A DNA stretch of 64,000 nucleotides from Raphanus sativus (taxonomy: Eukaryota; Streptophyta; Magnoliopsida; Brassicales; Brassicaceae), in contig NC_079519.1 in assembly GCF_000801105.2 (NCBI RefSeq), positions 432,668-496,667 of the forward strand. The letters are read 5' to 3'. Shown here piece after piece: positions 12,498-24,594 of the stretch (position 1 is its first letter; each line of letters opens with the position of its first letter). The notes beneath the pieces were generated by a model, which did no database searches, was not told the DNA's origin, and was given only the letters and a program-made list of their open reading frames with translations. The translations under genes were made by a program, and so were the position numbers.

Positions 12498-12944
12498 TAT
12501 CCTCATATTTTTTTTTGTCATTTATTAGATCGAGGATTAGCACAAGTACTTACACAAAGCCGGCAAAGGTATCACACTTTTTCGGAACCACAAGCCAGCG
12601 TGAAACAGGATACACACGGAAACAAATGATGAAACTAAAACTGATTTCACAAATTTAAGAGAACGAAAAAGAGAAAAAGAGTCTAAAACATACTGGAGGT
12701 TAAGCATAAACTTCAAGAACAGTAAAGCATATCGAAGCCGGAAGCAGGATTGAGAAGGAAAGCGAAGCAGGCCTATATTATTAGAGTTGAGCTGATATCT
12801 CTTAGAACCATTCCTTTAGGAACCAAACCAGTAACCAACACACTTACCACTTCTTCAACCAGAGAAGCCACCATAGAACAAGCCATCAACTTGAGCAGCC
12901 AACGATGAGACACATACACTTTTGGCGATCGACTACTCCAAGAC
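12498..12944. other. intergenic, no gene recognised
   Basis: The minus strand has a weak open stretch (MACSMVASLVEEVVSVLV) beyond the AHP6 remnant. I see no family resemblance, and the terminal AHP6 exon was not found here. Confidence 0.35.
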
Positions 12945-13061
12945 CAGGGGCGGATTTGAATCCTGGTTCTGTGGGTTCAATGATCAACACCTTAACCAAA
13001 TACAGCAGAGTTCTTTACTAATTGTTGCTTGCAAACCCGATTTTTCGTGGGTCCGCCACTG
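12945..13061. mobile_element. small TIR element (possible MITE)
   Basis: A 117-bp segment begins CAGGGGCGGA and ends TCCGCCACTG, an imperfect 10-bp inverted repeat. No clear target duplication is visible, so the assignment is tentative. It lies in what would be the last intron or 3' part of AHP6. Confidence 0.35.
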
Positions 13062-13198
13062 CGTACGATTGGTTTACCCGATTATAAGCTGATGTGCCTA
13101 TATAATTTGAGTAAGTACCTGGAAGAGTTCATGCATCATATTCTTGAGGTAATGGTACTCATGCTCTACAACTTCCAGCCTCTCAAACACTTGAAAGT

Positions 13199-13349
13199 AT
13201 CATCATGATTTTTATAAGGGAGGAAAAAACATTATATAATGTATGTAAATGCCCATATTTTTGTATGTAAAATATCATCATGATATTTATAAGGGAGGAA
13301 AAAAACATTATATGATGTACGTAAATGCCCATATTTTTGTAAGTAAAAT
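13199..13349. repeat. 75-bp tandem duplication in AHP6 intron remnant
   Basis: Two copies of a 75-bp unit starting ATCATCATGAT and ending GTAAAAT follow each other with only a few differences (TATAATGTATG versus TATGATGTACG). Confidence 0.85.
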
Positions 13350-13455
13350 GGATACACTGAGATGGCAATCTGTACCCTGGGCGGTTGTTAAGCTCGAAAG
13401 CAAAGCGAAATGCAACACATCCGTTACGAACCCTACGAGCAACAATGCTGGAACT

Positions 13456-13510
13456 TGTAAAGTATAATAGAATGAATATTATTGTGTTGTGTTTAATATG
13501 AGAATACAAG

Positions 13511-13542
<32 letters not shown>

Positions 13543-14699
13543 CGCTAACATTAACATAATATTAGGAATAGATAATGCTAACTTTCCTAAACTCTTAATG
13601 TAAATATCCTAAGAATATCTTGAAATTAACTTGATCTTCAAGTCTTTCCTTTTAGTCTTGAGGGTCTTTATGGGTCGGGCTTCACAATCTTGGTCCGTAA
13701 GATACACATCTTCCGGTCCGACATATCTCTAATACTCCCCCGCACGACAAACGTGGGATGCAGCACGCAAATCTGCAATCACAAAGCAGACCACATATGT
13801 CGTGGACACTATGTCGAGGAAAACAAATCAGTAGATTCCTTCGGGAATAAACTTCAACTTAGACAAGGAGGGATGAAAACTTCAGTTCTTCTTTGGTCTT
13901 GACAATGGAAATACATCCCGTGGGCGCAACTGCAGCTCCAAAAACAATCGTCCTATCTCGGACAGTCCGTAACTTGTACTAAACAAATTGACCTAAAACT
14001 TGAACGTTCTACTAGAACTCCCCCGTAATGGTTAAACTATAACCAATAAATCCCAAACTATCGAATAATAAAAAAATTCTTAAGAAATTCTAAACTATAG
14101 AAAACCTTAGATAAAGACAACTTATGTGAAACCCACAAACCCATAACACAACATTAACCCTCTCTGTAATTCTAGCACCCACTAAAACCAAACTATATAA
14201 AATTAACTCTTATCAAAAAACAAAGCACGTAACCTATTGCAAACCCACTAAAATTCTTAATTAATAAAACCAAACCCCAGCGACCATACCCATGTCACCA
14301 CATCGTCTTCATTGTCGGCATCATCAGCTTCTTCATCAACATCGCCAACACCAACGATGATGAGCATCATCAAATCTTAAAACTTGCGGAAGCTTTAATT
14401 TTGATCCCTAAAAATCGACTGCTCTGATACCATGTAAAGTATAATAGAATGAATATTATTGTGTTGTATTTAATATGAGGATACAAGACACATATATATA
14501 TATATATCGCTAACATTAACATAATATTAGGAATAGATAATGCTAACTTTCCTAAACTCTTAATGTAAATATCCTAAGAATATCTTGAGATTAACTTGAT
14601 CTTCAAGTCTTTCCTTTTAGTCTTGAGGGTCTTTATGGGTCGGACTTCACAATCTTGGTCCGTAAGATACACATCTTCCGGCCCGACATATCTCTAATA
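13456..14699 (-). mobile_element. TRIM (miniature LTR retrotransposon) inserted in AHP6 exon 3
   Basis: The LTRs 13456-13734 (279 bp) and 14433-14699 (267 bp) differ in length mainly by the (AT)n tract. The element is flanked by the 5-bp duplication GAACT (13451-13455 and 14700-14704). Read on the minus strand, the 5' LTR (14433-14699) ends in CA and is followed directly by TGGTATCAGAGC, the initiator tRNA-Met primer-binding site, and a GGGGGAG purine tract precedes the 3' LTR. The 0.7-kb interior has no gag or pol. Total 1244 bp, within the TRIM size range. Confidence 0.9.
14421..14432 (-). other. TRIM primer-binding site (tRNA-iMet)
   Basis: On the minus strand TGGTATCAGAGC sits immediately after the 5' LTR, matching the 3' end complement of plant initiator tRNA-Met. 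Confidence 0.85.
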
Positions 14700-14885
14700 G
14701 AACTTCTTCTTCCCAACTGATTCAGATGCAATCCAATCTTCTTGTAGTCCAAGCATTCTCTGTCCATCCTATTCATTTATTTATTTACATTTTAACCTAA
14801 TTGAGCACTATATATACATGGAACTCACAACAATAATCTAAAGTTGCGGAGCAGCTTCTCGGATTCCTCGAAATATAATATATAA

Positions 14886-15448
14886 CTAGATTTTGACCCG
14901 CCCTTTGATAGGGCGGGTATGTTTTCTTTTTGAGAATTTATTTTATATCTGTGTTTTATCATATTTGTATTTACTATTGATTTAATTTAATATAAATTTT
15001 GGTAATTATATTAAATTTGTTAACTTGCATAACTATACATTTCTGTCATATGTATTTCAGCAATTATTTTTGAACTTTATTCATAAATTATACATACCAT
15101 TATTATTAGGTTTTTGTAAAACCTATCAAAAAGCAAAAAATAGTTTTAATATAATTAATGTTGACTTTAGAAGTAATTGTGGTTATTAAATTGTGGCAAA
15201 ACAATAGGAAGTTACGTCTTTTTTAAAACAATTATTTGAAGTTATTTTTTTAACTTTTAAATCAGAATATTATATGCAGTTACATAAAATTAGGGTTGGG
15301 CAAAAAAATCGAACCCGAAGAACCGAACCAAATCTAATCTGAAAAAGTAGTACCAAATCCGAACCGCAATTAAAAAAACAAAACATGAAAATAATTAGTT
15401 GGACACAATAATTATCAATTGGTCATGATCCTCGTTTAATAGTATTGA
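14886..15448 (-). mobile_element. short non-autonomous Helitron (left part of composite)
   Basis: On the minus strand it starts TCAATACTATTAAACGAGG at 15448 and ends in a hairpin plus CTAG at 14886, with A and T flanks. The interior contains the same CCGAAGAACCGAACC-type runs as the Helitron at 11588-12497, which supports a shared family. Confidence 0.6.
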
Positions 15449-15777
15449 TCATCAATAGTTTTATATTTTGTAGGATATTTAAATTTCAATGTTTGACCTA
15501 CATAATTGAGAAAGTTATTCATGATTTTGATGTGATGATAAGATATCACTGTAGTTTTTTGTAATGTGAAAATTTTAAATGATAGATGACTCCTAAAATT
15601 CAATTACTGTATGAATTTTTATCTTATTAAATTAATGGTAATTACTATGACAAAGTAATAATAAATATAAAATAGGCTAAGACATTGTTTTAATATGATA
15701 TAAGTGAACATAGAGCGAGCCATGTTTTTATTAATTGCATAAATACAGCTTTTTTTTTCAATACAGCTTAACAAACA

Positions 15778-18700
15778 TCTATACTATTGGACCAGAGTAA
15801 CTATTGATTTGCATGATGACTAAACATATAAAATGGGCTGTAGTTTTAATCAAAAATTATTATGCAAAGCCCGTAAAAAACTTTAAGCATAATCTAGCCC
15901 AAACCCAAATGTTAGAAACAACTCCTGGTAAATCTTTGGATCTTCTACTTGCCGTTCATCATAGTTGAAGGTACATGGTATTTATCAAACAATTTTTTTG
16001 GGTTTTTGATTTGTTTTGCATGTAAAATCAGATGCTTTTACGTTATCGATCCGACGAAATCAAAGCCGAAAGATTGATCCTGGTGGAAATCTTATGTTCT
16101 TATTGCGACGATATGGAAACGTGTTGGGATGACTCCAAGTGAATTACTATTTTTTTTGAAAGTTTTGGAGTTCAATGGACTACATTACTTCAAAGGTATA
16201 AATTTGTAAATATTCACACGATGTTTAGCAATTGTAGATAAATTGATAATACAATGATTTGTTTTTATTTATTAAAAATAAATCAAATTTTAGTATAAAG
16301 AAAATTCTTATATTTTTCACAAAGTCAATATTTATTATTTTAATTATCTATTCTTTTTTTTAAATCAACTTATTACTACCTGTTTTTTCTTTATTTAAGG
16401 TTTTCTCAAGTGGACACATACATCCATACAAATGAAAGAAAAAAAATCATTAAACATTGATTAAGGTATAAACTATCACGGTAATTTAGTTTCTATTATA
16501 TAATGTTTGTAATGTAAAGTTTCTTTTTAGTATATATTGTTTTCTACAAAACAAAATTCCTAACTTGTTTTTGCTATTGTAAACATCAGGAACTACCAAG
16601 TTTCGCGATCCAAAGAGTGAAAAAGTCCAAACAGAATGAAGATACGTGTTTTATATCAACGTAAAGCTTGACATGTTGTATATTGTTGTGACACTTATAA
16701 AATTATATAAACATAAAGTTTAATATGTTTTATATTCTTCAGGAATTGCCAAGTAATAGGATTCAAGCTGTTACATGCATCAATAGACTTAGGAGATAAG
16801 TGTTTTACTCAATAAAATTTACAATTTAAATATCTGTTTATTGTTATTCCTTGAAAACAAATATAATGAATCTAATGTACGTGCAACAAATGGATTCTAA
16901 CTTTTTTTTTTTTGCAGTTACGATACATACTGGAAAAAAAATAATAGAGATGAGGAGATATAGAGATGCATGAGACATGATCCAAAAGAAATCATGGTAA
17001 TGTATTACTACTCAATTCTAATTACTGTAGTACTGTATTTGGAGGGAACTGATTTTTGGATTGCTATTTATCACAATACATGTTATTTAGGTATTATATA
17101 GTAGAATGCAAACCTCTGTGGAACTCAAAAGCTCAGAAATTGATTTTTTTTCTTCATATTCTTTCCAATTGTCCAGTTTGTTTTGAGCATCATTGTGTTC
17201 GCTGGAGTCACTTTTTCACAGAAGGACGATAGATTTTTCTTGGAAAACGTTTTATGAGAATCTCTTAGAGTAAAAAGTGATTTCTTTGTGGTTTTGATTT
17301 GAGGTTTAGAATGCGGTATATATAAGAAAAGGGGAAAGCGGATACTTTAGCATATTCCATTGAATACAGTTAGAATATTTGGCCATAATCACATATCTTA
17401 ACCATAAAATTTACTCACTTTATGGAGAAACTAATTTTGGGAGTTATTATAATCAATATTTAAGTTACCGAATTTTTCGTTATTGATATTTATAGGATAT
17501 GCAACTATAACGAAAATGATATGTTTGTTTCTATTTTTTGGTTATTGATTTGAATAATATTTGCAACTACAATGATTCAAGATATGGAAAAAAATAAATT
17601 TTGAATTTATTATAATCGATATTTAAGTTACCAAAATTTCCGCTTTCTTATGTTGTTATTGATATGTAGAAGATATGTAACTATAAAAAAAGATTTCTTT
17701 GTTTCTATCTTTTTTGGTTATTGACTTGAAAAAAATATTTGCGACTACAATGATTGGTTGATTATATTGCACAACTGTTAGTTTCATTATATTTCAAATT
17801 TTTGAATTTAGCTGCTGATATTTTTCTCTATAGTGATTATCCATATAATTAGGTTGATTGGTTAATTTTAATAAATTAATGAATAAATTCTCCAAAATTG
17901 ATTTATATAAAAACAATTCTTTTTTTCATGTTTGATATTCAAAATTTTGAATAGAGCAGCATGTGTGGTGATGAGCTTGTAAGCGATAGCAACTAAATCA
18001 TAATTTTGTGTAATGAAAGGTTGAAACAATGATATTGAAGAATGTATATAGTTCAAGTGTTGAAGAACAAATCGATTGTACCAAAAAAATCAAAACTTGA
18101 AAGATGAGGGTTGACGAAACATGATGATACTTATAAAATAATTTGGTTCATTTACTTTTAAGCAATGAAAATCAGTATATTCAAGTAATTGTTGATGGTT
18201 TGAAACGAAAGTGGAACTTTGATATGTATACGTACAGTTTCGATAACAAACATAACGTGTTCCGTTAAAATTATTTAAGTTACAGTAAAGGGAAAAAGAA
18301 ATTTAAAAATAATTAGGTGTGGTATTAAAAGGAAAATCAAAAATACAAATTAAATAGAAATCATAGTTTTAAAATAATGCAGTGGCATATGGATGTAAAT
18401 AATGTTGAAACAGAAGGGCACCTAAAAAAAGGGCCTTCTGTTTTAATAGTATTGATGCCACTCTTTTCTCTCTTTTCTGGGCATCCACATCAGCATGTTT
18501 TAAATGTTTGTAGGGTCCACTTTCGGTTTGGTTTGATCTTTTCTGTGTCCGCCTCGGTTTAATGTTTTTGGTTCGTCTGGTTATCAAAGTGGCTTTTGTT
18601 AGTAAACTAAATTCAGCGTTTTGTGAATCAGATTAGGTTACCATTGTCATCCTCTTACGTCTCTGACCTTTTCACCTCCTCGATTGTTAAACGTATTTCT

Positions 18701-20991
18701 CTTAATCTCTCCAATAAATTTTATTTTCATTTAATCCAAAACGCTATCGACTTCTCCGTTTTCTCCACGGCAAACCTATATCAAGCAAATCGCTCTCTCC
18801 CCCATCCATACACAAACAGAGACATTCATCGATCATATCGCCATTCTATCCTCTCTGGTGACGATTTCTCTTTGAGTGTGCCTCCTTTAACCAGCTCTAT
18901 CTCACAGAGCTTCGCCATATACTGCAGTGCTTTTACATGTGAAGTTTCTTTCTTTCAGTTTTATAAAGCTCGCTGATTTGAAACTTTCTTCGGTCACTTT
19001 TAAATTTAGTTATTGTTGGCTCTTGGAATATATAAAGATCTATTTCTTTTTCTCACATTGATTCTGCGCAATTGACCACATAATTATCAGTTTGGAATGT
19101 TTTTGAACCAGTTTGGTCCTCACAGTTTGAATCTTTACTCAGTTTCAGGACTAAATGCAGAGTGATGATGAGCTGGATCAAGAGGTGACTAATTTTGGCA
19201 GAGAGACGTGGACCTTCAAAAGCGCAAGAAAGAAATTCGAGCTAATCTGGTAATCACTTTCTCTTTTTACGAGAATTTCCAAAGCATTTTGTTATGATAT
19301 TACTTCTTCCTGGACAAGTCAGTGTACGCTCTAACGCCGGAAGCTAGAAAGACGCGATTTGAGTTTTTGGAATCCAACATGGAACAATGGATGTCACTAC
19401 CTGGAACCAATGCGTTTGGCTTTACAAGAAACCCTATTATACAATGTTTTTCCATGGTTCCTAACATGAACTACTTGATTTGCTTTCTCACATGTGACGC
19501 TTTCTTTCAGATACATAAGCTACTTCATCAAATTGGGCATTTTTGTTAATCAGGTCTGATGTTACAACTCTTTGTAGCATGATTCTTTTGTTTATTGATT
19601 TTCTGGGATTTCTGTAGTCGACCCTCTATCTAAGTGATAGCTCATGGATTACACTTTTATCAAAATCTTATTGCAGGTGCTGACTTATGCTGTTACGCAC
19701 AGCAGTCTTACAAGTTCCAGTATCAAGTAATTGAGCTGAAAAAACAGCCAAGCAGCTCAAGGAGGCGTTTGCAATCTCTAGCGAAGAAACATCAAGTTGC
19801 ACGGAATTCAAGTAATTTCAGCTAATAAAATAGTAATATGGTTTATGAGATTCTATCTTTTCCAAAACATTATTGATCTATTGGTCAAGACTGCCATGGA
19901 AAGAACCTCTCCCTCTCCCATAGTCACTTCTTGGTTGCTTTCATACCTCCAGGATAAAGACAAGTTCTTAGGCCTCCACCCCTTAAATCACGCTCGACTC
20001 TGGGCATACGGAAGCAACTTTCTTTTTTGGCGTTCTGAAAATGTCCTTAAGACATGATAGAGAAGGTAAAAAAATTATTGCCAAACTCAACATAAAGGAA
20101 GACTTATCAATGGTTGAGAGTTGAGACTAGCTTGGCTTCTATCAAAACTTCATTGGCACATATTCTCCCCAGATCCAAGAAGGTGTATCTCCGATCATGG
20201 AGGCCATGAAACCTGGTCAGGACTGTCGCAAGCCTGAAATGGAAGGTGTATCTCTGATCAATGGAGGCCATGAAACCTGGTCAAGACTGCTGCAAGCCTG
20301 AAATGGAAATGTTCTTACATGACGTGTATCAACTACAATTTGTTGTGCAAGTTTGTGTACTTGATTATGGAGCTAAATCCATCAGTTGCAAAACTATCTT
20401 AGTCATAATTTATGTGAAAGGAAAGCGAATAAAGGGTTTTCTGTTTAACGTTTGGTTTTCTTTTTCTTTTAGTTCAGTTAATAAGTCAAAACTGATCTTT
20501 CTTGTAAGGAACCATTGAATTTACCCATTCCTGTTTGAGTTACGACTCAATTCTTTGTTGTTAGCATTTTATTTTAAAAAAGTAGAAAACCCAAAGAGGC
20601 AATTTTAATTGGCCAAAATCAAGTCTTATTGTTCTTGGTTTCCTTACAAAATTATTCACAGGGATATTGAAAAACACACTAACAAATACATGGCAAATAT
20701 GGCTTCATCTGATAATCTTCAACTATAAAATCCCAATATAACTGTCGGCAAGATACAAAACGATAACCCATACACATCTCTAATAACATATACAGACTTA
20801 AGACATTCTACACATTCAATTACTCAGTCACCTTCTTTCCTCGCATTTCAAACTAAGCTTTTACTTGATCCACTAGAACAACACATCATAACGTTTTGCC
20901 TTCATCAACAATACATGAAACTTTAATTTTAAAACTATAACAACACGATATCGGTCAATATCTCCGCGCTTGCGCGGGGCTACACCCCTAG
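15778..20991 (+). mobile_element. candidate larger Helitron with captured sequence
   Basis: The start TCTATACTATTGGACC at 15778 follows an A, and the plus-strand end is a GC hairpin plus CTAG at 20991 followed by T. An inner minus-strand 5' end (TCAATACTATTAAAACAG at 18455) means another element may be nested or the 3' half may belong to a different Helitron. Exon-like stretches with possible splice sites, such as DELDQEVTNFGRE (about 19160) and VYALTPEARKTRFEFLESN (about 19323), are not recognised. Confidence 0.45.
20180..20306. repeat. 63-bp tandem duplication inside the Helitron
   Basis: Two adjacent copies begin AAGGTGTATCTC and contain GGAGGCCATGAAACCTGGTC and GCAAGCCTGAAATGG. Differences are few, including a one-base length change that alters the reading frame between copies. 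Confidence 0.8.
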
Positions 20992-21831
20992 TAGATATTA
21001 ATGACATTGTACACAAAGGTAGGTGAAGTGTTATCTTGAAGCCGTTGCAGCTGCAATAACTGCTCGTCCAGCACTCCCTACACTCATTACATATAAAATC
21101 GACATCCCTTTTAATTATAACCAACGCATATATACATTAAATAGATACATGATTGTGCATAGAGAGTTTGTTTTATATAAGGCCCTAATCATCCTTCTTA
21201 ATGAGTTTCGGTGGAACAAAAAAAAGGTATACAATTACAGAAAGCAGTGAAACTTAACGAATAATAATATCGAAACACAAAAAGCTTGCTCATAAGAAAT
21301 TATTGTGACATAGTGTATTTATAAAACAAAAAAGCGTGATATATATAATACTGTACATATGATAGCTATACAATACTGTAACTTTAGTCGCGTTATCGAG
21401 AAATGCAAATAGAAATACTAAAGGAGCAAAAGGCGTGTTTAGAAACGGAACAATCAAAATAAGTGTATACCTTTTTTATAGGAGGAAGTAGTGAGAGACG
21501 AGTTTAGTGCATAATGAGTGGTTGAAGGTTATATTACCGATTAAAAGTAGTGACTAAATTATGATTATATAATTATTACACAAGTTCGTTTTGTCTCCTT
21601 CGTACGCCATATGCTTGTTTGAGCCGCGTGCTCGATTACCCCTATTCATTAGCCACTCCGCTTGAAATATTTTTGTTCCATATAAAATTTACATTAAAAC
21701 ACATAAATGTGTACTATAAAATATTTTCTACAGAAATTTGAAATGATGGAAGTAGAAGTGTGGAAGTTGTCCTTGAAAGGAAAACAAATAAGAGTAGATT
21801 GCAATAATTGAAAAGAAGAGAAAGACAGAAA

Positions 21832-23288
21832 TTAGGAGGTAGAGATAGCGGCTCGGACTGCAGCGATAATGTCAGTAAGAGAAACGAGGCCTTGCAGCCC
21901 ATCGTTCTTGTCCACGACCCAAACTCTGTGGACACGTTTCGTGGTGGCCATACGGATCACTTGGGCCAAGGAAGATGTCACGTGACATGTCACGAGCTCC
22001 CTCCCAGGTGCTGACGCGAACAAGGGGTTTCTTGGAATTTTCTCGGCGAATTCAAGCGCGTTTAACGGCAACCAAGAACGCAATGTGGCTAAATGACATC
22101 CCTTGAGATCACTCGCCGAGAAAGTCCCCACCACCCTCCGGTTGATCCCCTGCACCACCAGACATATATATTCTTCTCTTCAGATTATACGTACATAGAA
22201 TAGGTAGAAATCTGTAAGAAGAGTCACGTACGTCCACGAGCTGTGTATGATCCTCTTCATCACTGGAGGCTTCAACGATAGGCACGGCATTTAGCATTGC
22301 CAAACTCATGCATTTAACTGCATCTTTTACTCTGGCCTGTAAAACAGAGAATTTTCGTTTGGTCCTCCTACGACGTATTTAATGATCGGCTTTAGATTTG
22401 ATGAAACTTAACTTGATTAGTTTACCTGGCTAGTGATGGCTAAAACATTATCGTTTATAGCGGAAAGATCAGCGACAGTGCGGGAGAGGATAGCTTGGAG
22501 ATGGGATGATTGGTCGAGGAAGAAGGAGACTAGATCCATCTGAGTCAGCATAGTGTAAGCAGATGCTGACTCTACCAACTCAGGTCCTAAGGTATTCTCT
22601 ACGTTACTGTCCAGTGGAACCAATACTCTGTGTAATCCTTTGCTCAGAATCTCCATACAATCCATTATGCTGTGTATTTTCATCATTAAATTATCACATA
22701 ATTTCTATTTATACCAACATGCATCATGCATGCAGATTCATTACCTGGTACTGGGGTTGAGAGACCATAAGCTTCGACCCTCAGGGCAATAACCAATGAT
22801 AGAAGAGACAGGAGCAGCCATTTTCTTATCAAGCCCATTCTCTAATTCCTCCTCTCCGGCGATGTGAGCCACAACATCCAACATTGTCACCATTCCAATG
22901 TACTGTTTCTTTGCACTTCCTGTCTCTTTGTCCGACTCCACTATCATGGATCCACCAGCCCCCAACCACTGCCCTGGTGCCGCAGCCACAGGCACCGCTC
23001 TTACTCGGTTTGCCACCTGTTTGATACAAAACAACCACACTGGTGTTAATAGCTTTCTTGTTCAACCGTCCGTTTTTCCAATCCTTGACGATATATATAT
23101 ATACATATATATATATATGTATATCCTACAAAGTTAACAGTATGATTTAACCATATATGCTTCTTTACCATGGCGTTTAAGGCGTCTGCTAGAGTGGCCT
23201 TATCCGGAACTTCGACGAGACGCAGCTTGTCCATCGTCAGATCTTTGACCGTGAAATCGCTCATACTGACCTGCTTTGAAGACTGCAT
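21832..23288 (-). CDS. CBS-domain (SNF4-like) protein, At1g80090-like
   Basis: Five exons on the minus strand, 23169-23288, 22745-23016, 22426-22669, 22232-22336 and 21832-22149, join in frame to 352 residues. CBS-type motifs recur: FTVKDLTMDKLRLVEVPDKA near the start, YIGMVTMLDVVAHI in exon 2, VKDAVKCMSLAMLNAVPIVE in exon 4, RRVVGTFSASDL and VHRVWVVDKNDGLQGLVSLT in exon 5. That is the arrangement of four CBS motifs seen in SNF4/AMPK-gamma-like plant proteins, which sense adenine nucleotides; substrate and partner for this member are not known. An alternative in-frame ATG at 23360 would add a Pro-rich leader encoded by the C-run upstream. Its place in the order matches At1g80090. Confidence 0.87.
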
Positions 23289-23324
23289 GATGTTTTTGTG
23301 TTGGGGTTGAGAAATCAGAGAGGA

Positions 23325-23339
23325 GGGGGGGGGGGGGGG
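23325..23339. repeat. G15 homopolymer just upstream of the CBS gene
   Basis: Fifteen consecutive G on the plus strand (C on the transcript side) lie about 37 bp before the chosen start codon, in the likely 5' UTR. Length may be assembly-sensitive. Confidence 0.9.
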
Positions 23340-23360
23340 CTGATAAACATGTTTTATCAT

Positions 23361-24594
23361 ACTTTTATTCGATAGTTATTCACACTATAATGACACGTAT
23401 TAATCAAATTATATTTGGCATCTGCTCACACTGACCACGCGTCCCTCTACTTCAGAGATTCTAGACACTCAACTAGTCCAAGTGGTGACAGTGGACACAG
23501 ATATATGCCAAATATAGTAAAAGTTATTTATTTTTCATGATTCTCAAATGGTAGACGCCCCCCCCCCCACACACACACACACAACCAAGAGACAAATATA
23601 TCTCGCTGGAATACTTTTTAGAACCTTTAGTTAAACTTTATGGATGGATTAATTTCTTTTTAAACATTAAAATTTAGTTAAGTAATTAAATTTTATTAAC
23701 ATAATATTTTATTTGATCTAGAATTCTATTTTAGAAACTAGAGCAATGAAATTACTGTCGCACGTCAGATTCTTATATTTAAGTGCAGTTTCATTGCGAA
23801 AGTTTTCTATCTAAAAATAATCCCCTTATATATTATTATCCGAGAACATTACAAGTTTACAACATTTGAGATTTATGTCATGTGTTATTACTAAAATAAT
23901 TTTTAGAGTTTTTAGATGAATAGATTGGCCCATCTAAAAATATACTATATTTTTTTCATAAACTAACCATAAAATTATTATTAATGTATAAAAAGTATTT
24001 TTCTTTTCTTAAATCAAGAATACTTTATATAATTAAAATATATATTACAATTAATTATTTTAAATAATAAAATATTTGCTAACAATTTGTACATTATTAT
24101 TTTAATTTTATATTATTGAAATGAATTAACAATCACATTATCATAGTAAAAGTTTATATTTTTCGTGTATGTTATATTTTAAAATTTTATAAATGAGTAT
24201 AAATTATTAAAACTGTTAAAAACTTTGCGTTGGATTTTTGTGATCAATGGTTTAAATTTTTTTATTATAACAAAATACAAATGACCATTAAACAATATTA
24301 ACATAGAGACTCATTTAGTAGATATCTAGATTAAATATATATATCTTAGTATCATTTAAATTAAAATATATTCCATATGTAAACATAAATATTTTAATTT
24401 CAGAATTTACATTAAACAAGTATTGAAAATTTAATATCACAAACATATGTATTTTACAAATTATCATAAATTTAAGTGAGTAAAAAGTTTTTTTTGATTA
24501 TTATAAATTTTCTTATGAGAATCCCATGTCACATTTTCAATAGAGATACTCTAGAAATATGGTATGACTGATAGATCTTTGCATGTGGCTTTTA
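23361..24594. other. intergenic, very AT-rich
   Basis: A C/AC simple repeat lies near 23557-23583. The rest is AT-rich with no gene recognised. Arabidopsis genes expected between the CBS and APT2 genes (TMM, PRP8 and At1g80060 homologues) are absent. Confidence 0.5.

Larger units (their letters stand above)
14886..20991. mobile_element. composite Helitron insertion in AHP6 exon 2
   Basis: The 6.1 kb between the two halves of AHP6 exon 2 is bounded at both sides by Helitron 3' ends pointing outward: at the left, reversed CTAG (14886-14889) with hairpin CCCGCCCTTTGATAGGGCGGG; at the right, CCGCGCTTGCGCGG followed by CTAG at 20988-20991 and then T. Helitron-like 5' ends lie inside at 15448 (minus), 15778 (plus) and 18455 (minus). 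At least two Helitrons are therefore present; the pairing of ends is uncertain. No Rep/helicase frame is seen. Several exon-like pieces in 18600-20300 may be captured gene fragments. Confidence 0.75.
13119..21077 (-). pseudogene. AHP6: AHP6-type pseudo-histidine phosphotransfer gene, broken by transposons
   Basis: Pieces in minus-strand order: 20992-21077 (GVLDEQLLQLQRLQDN...VYNVINIY), 14829-14885 (YFEESEKLLRNFRLL), 14700-14768 (MDRECLDYKKIGLHLNQLG), 13376-13455 (SSSIVARRVRNGCVAFRFAF) and 13119-13189 (LEVVEHEYHYLKNMMHELFQ). This is the histidine-phosphotransfer fold with Asn in place of the phospho-accepting His (GLHLNQL), the hallmark of AHP6, a cytokinin-signalling inhibitor. The first exon (MLGLGVDR...) and the last short exon were not found. 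Exon 2 is split by 6.1 kb of Helitron DNA and exon 3 by a TRIM. The last piece seems to lack one base (AGAGGCTGG where AGAGGGCTGG is expected), shifting the frame. It lies between PP2-B11-like and CBS genes exactly as At1g80100 does. A functional paralogue presumably exists elsewhere. Confidence 0.88.

Noticed and set aside
13513..13542. (AT)n run considered as a regulatory element
   Set aside because: It is a simple repeat in the TRIM LTR and differs in length between the two LTRs.
22898..23137. plus-strand frame across the CBS gene
   Set aside because: Antisense to exon 2 of the CBS gene and ends in a simple (AT)n repeat.
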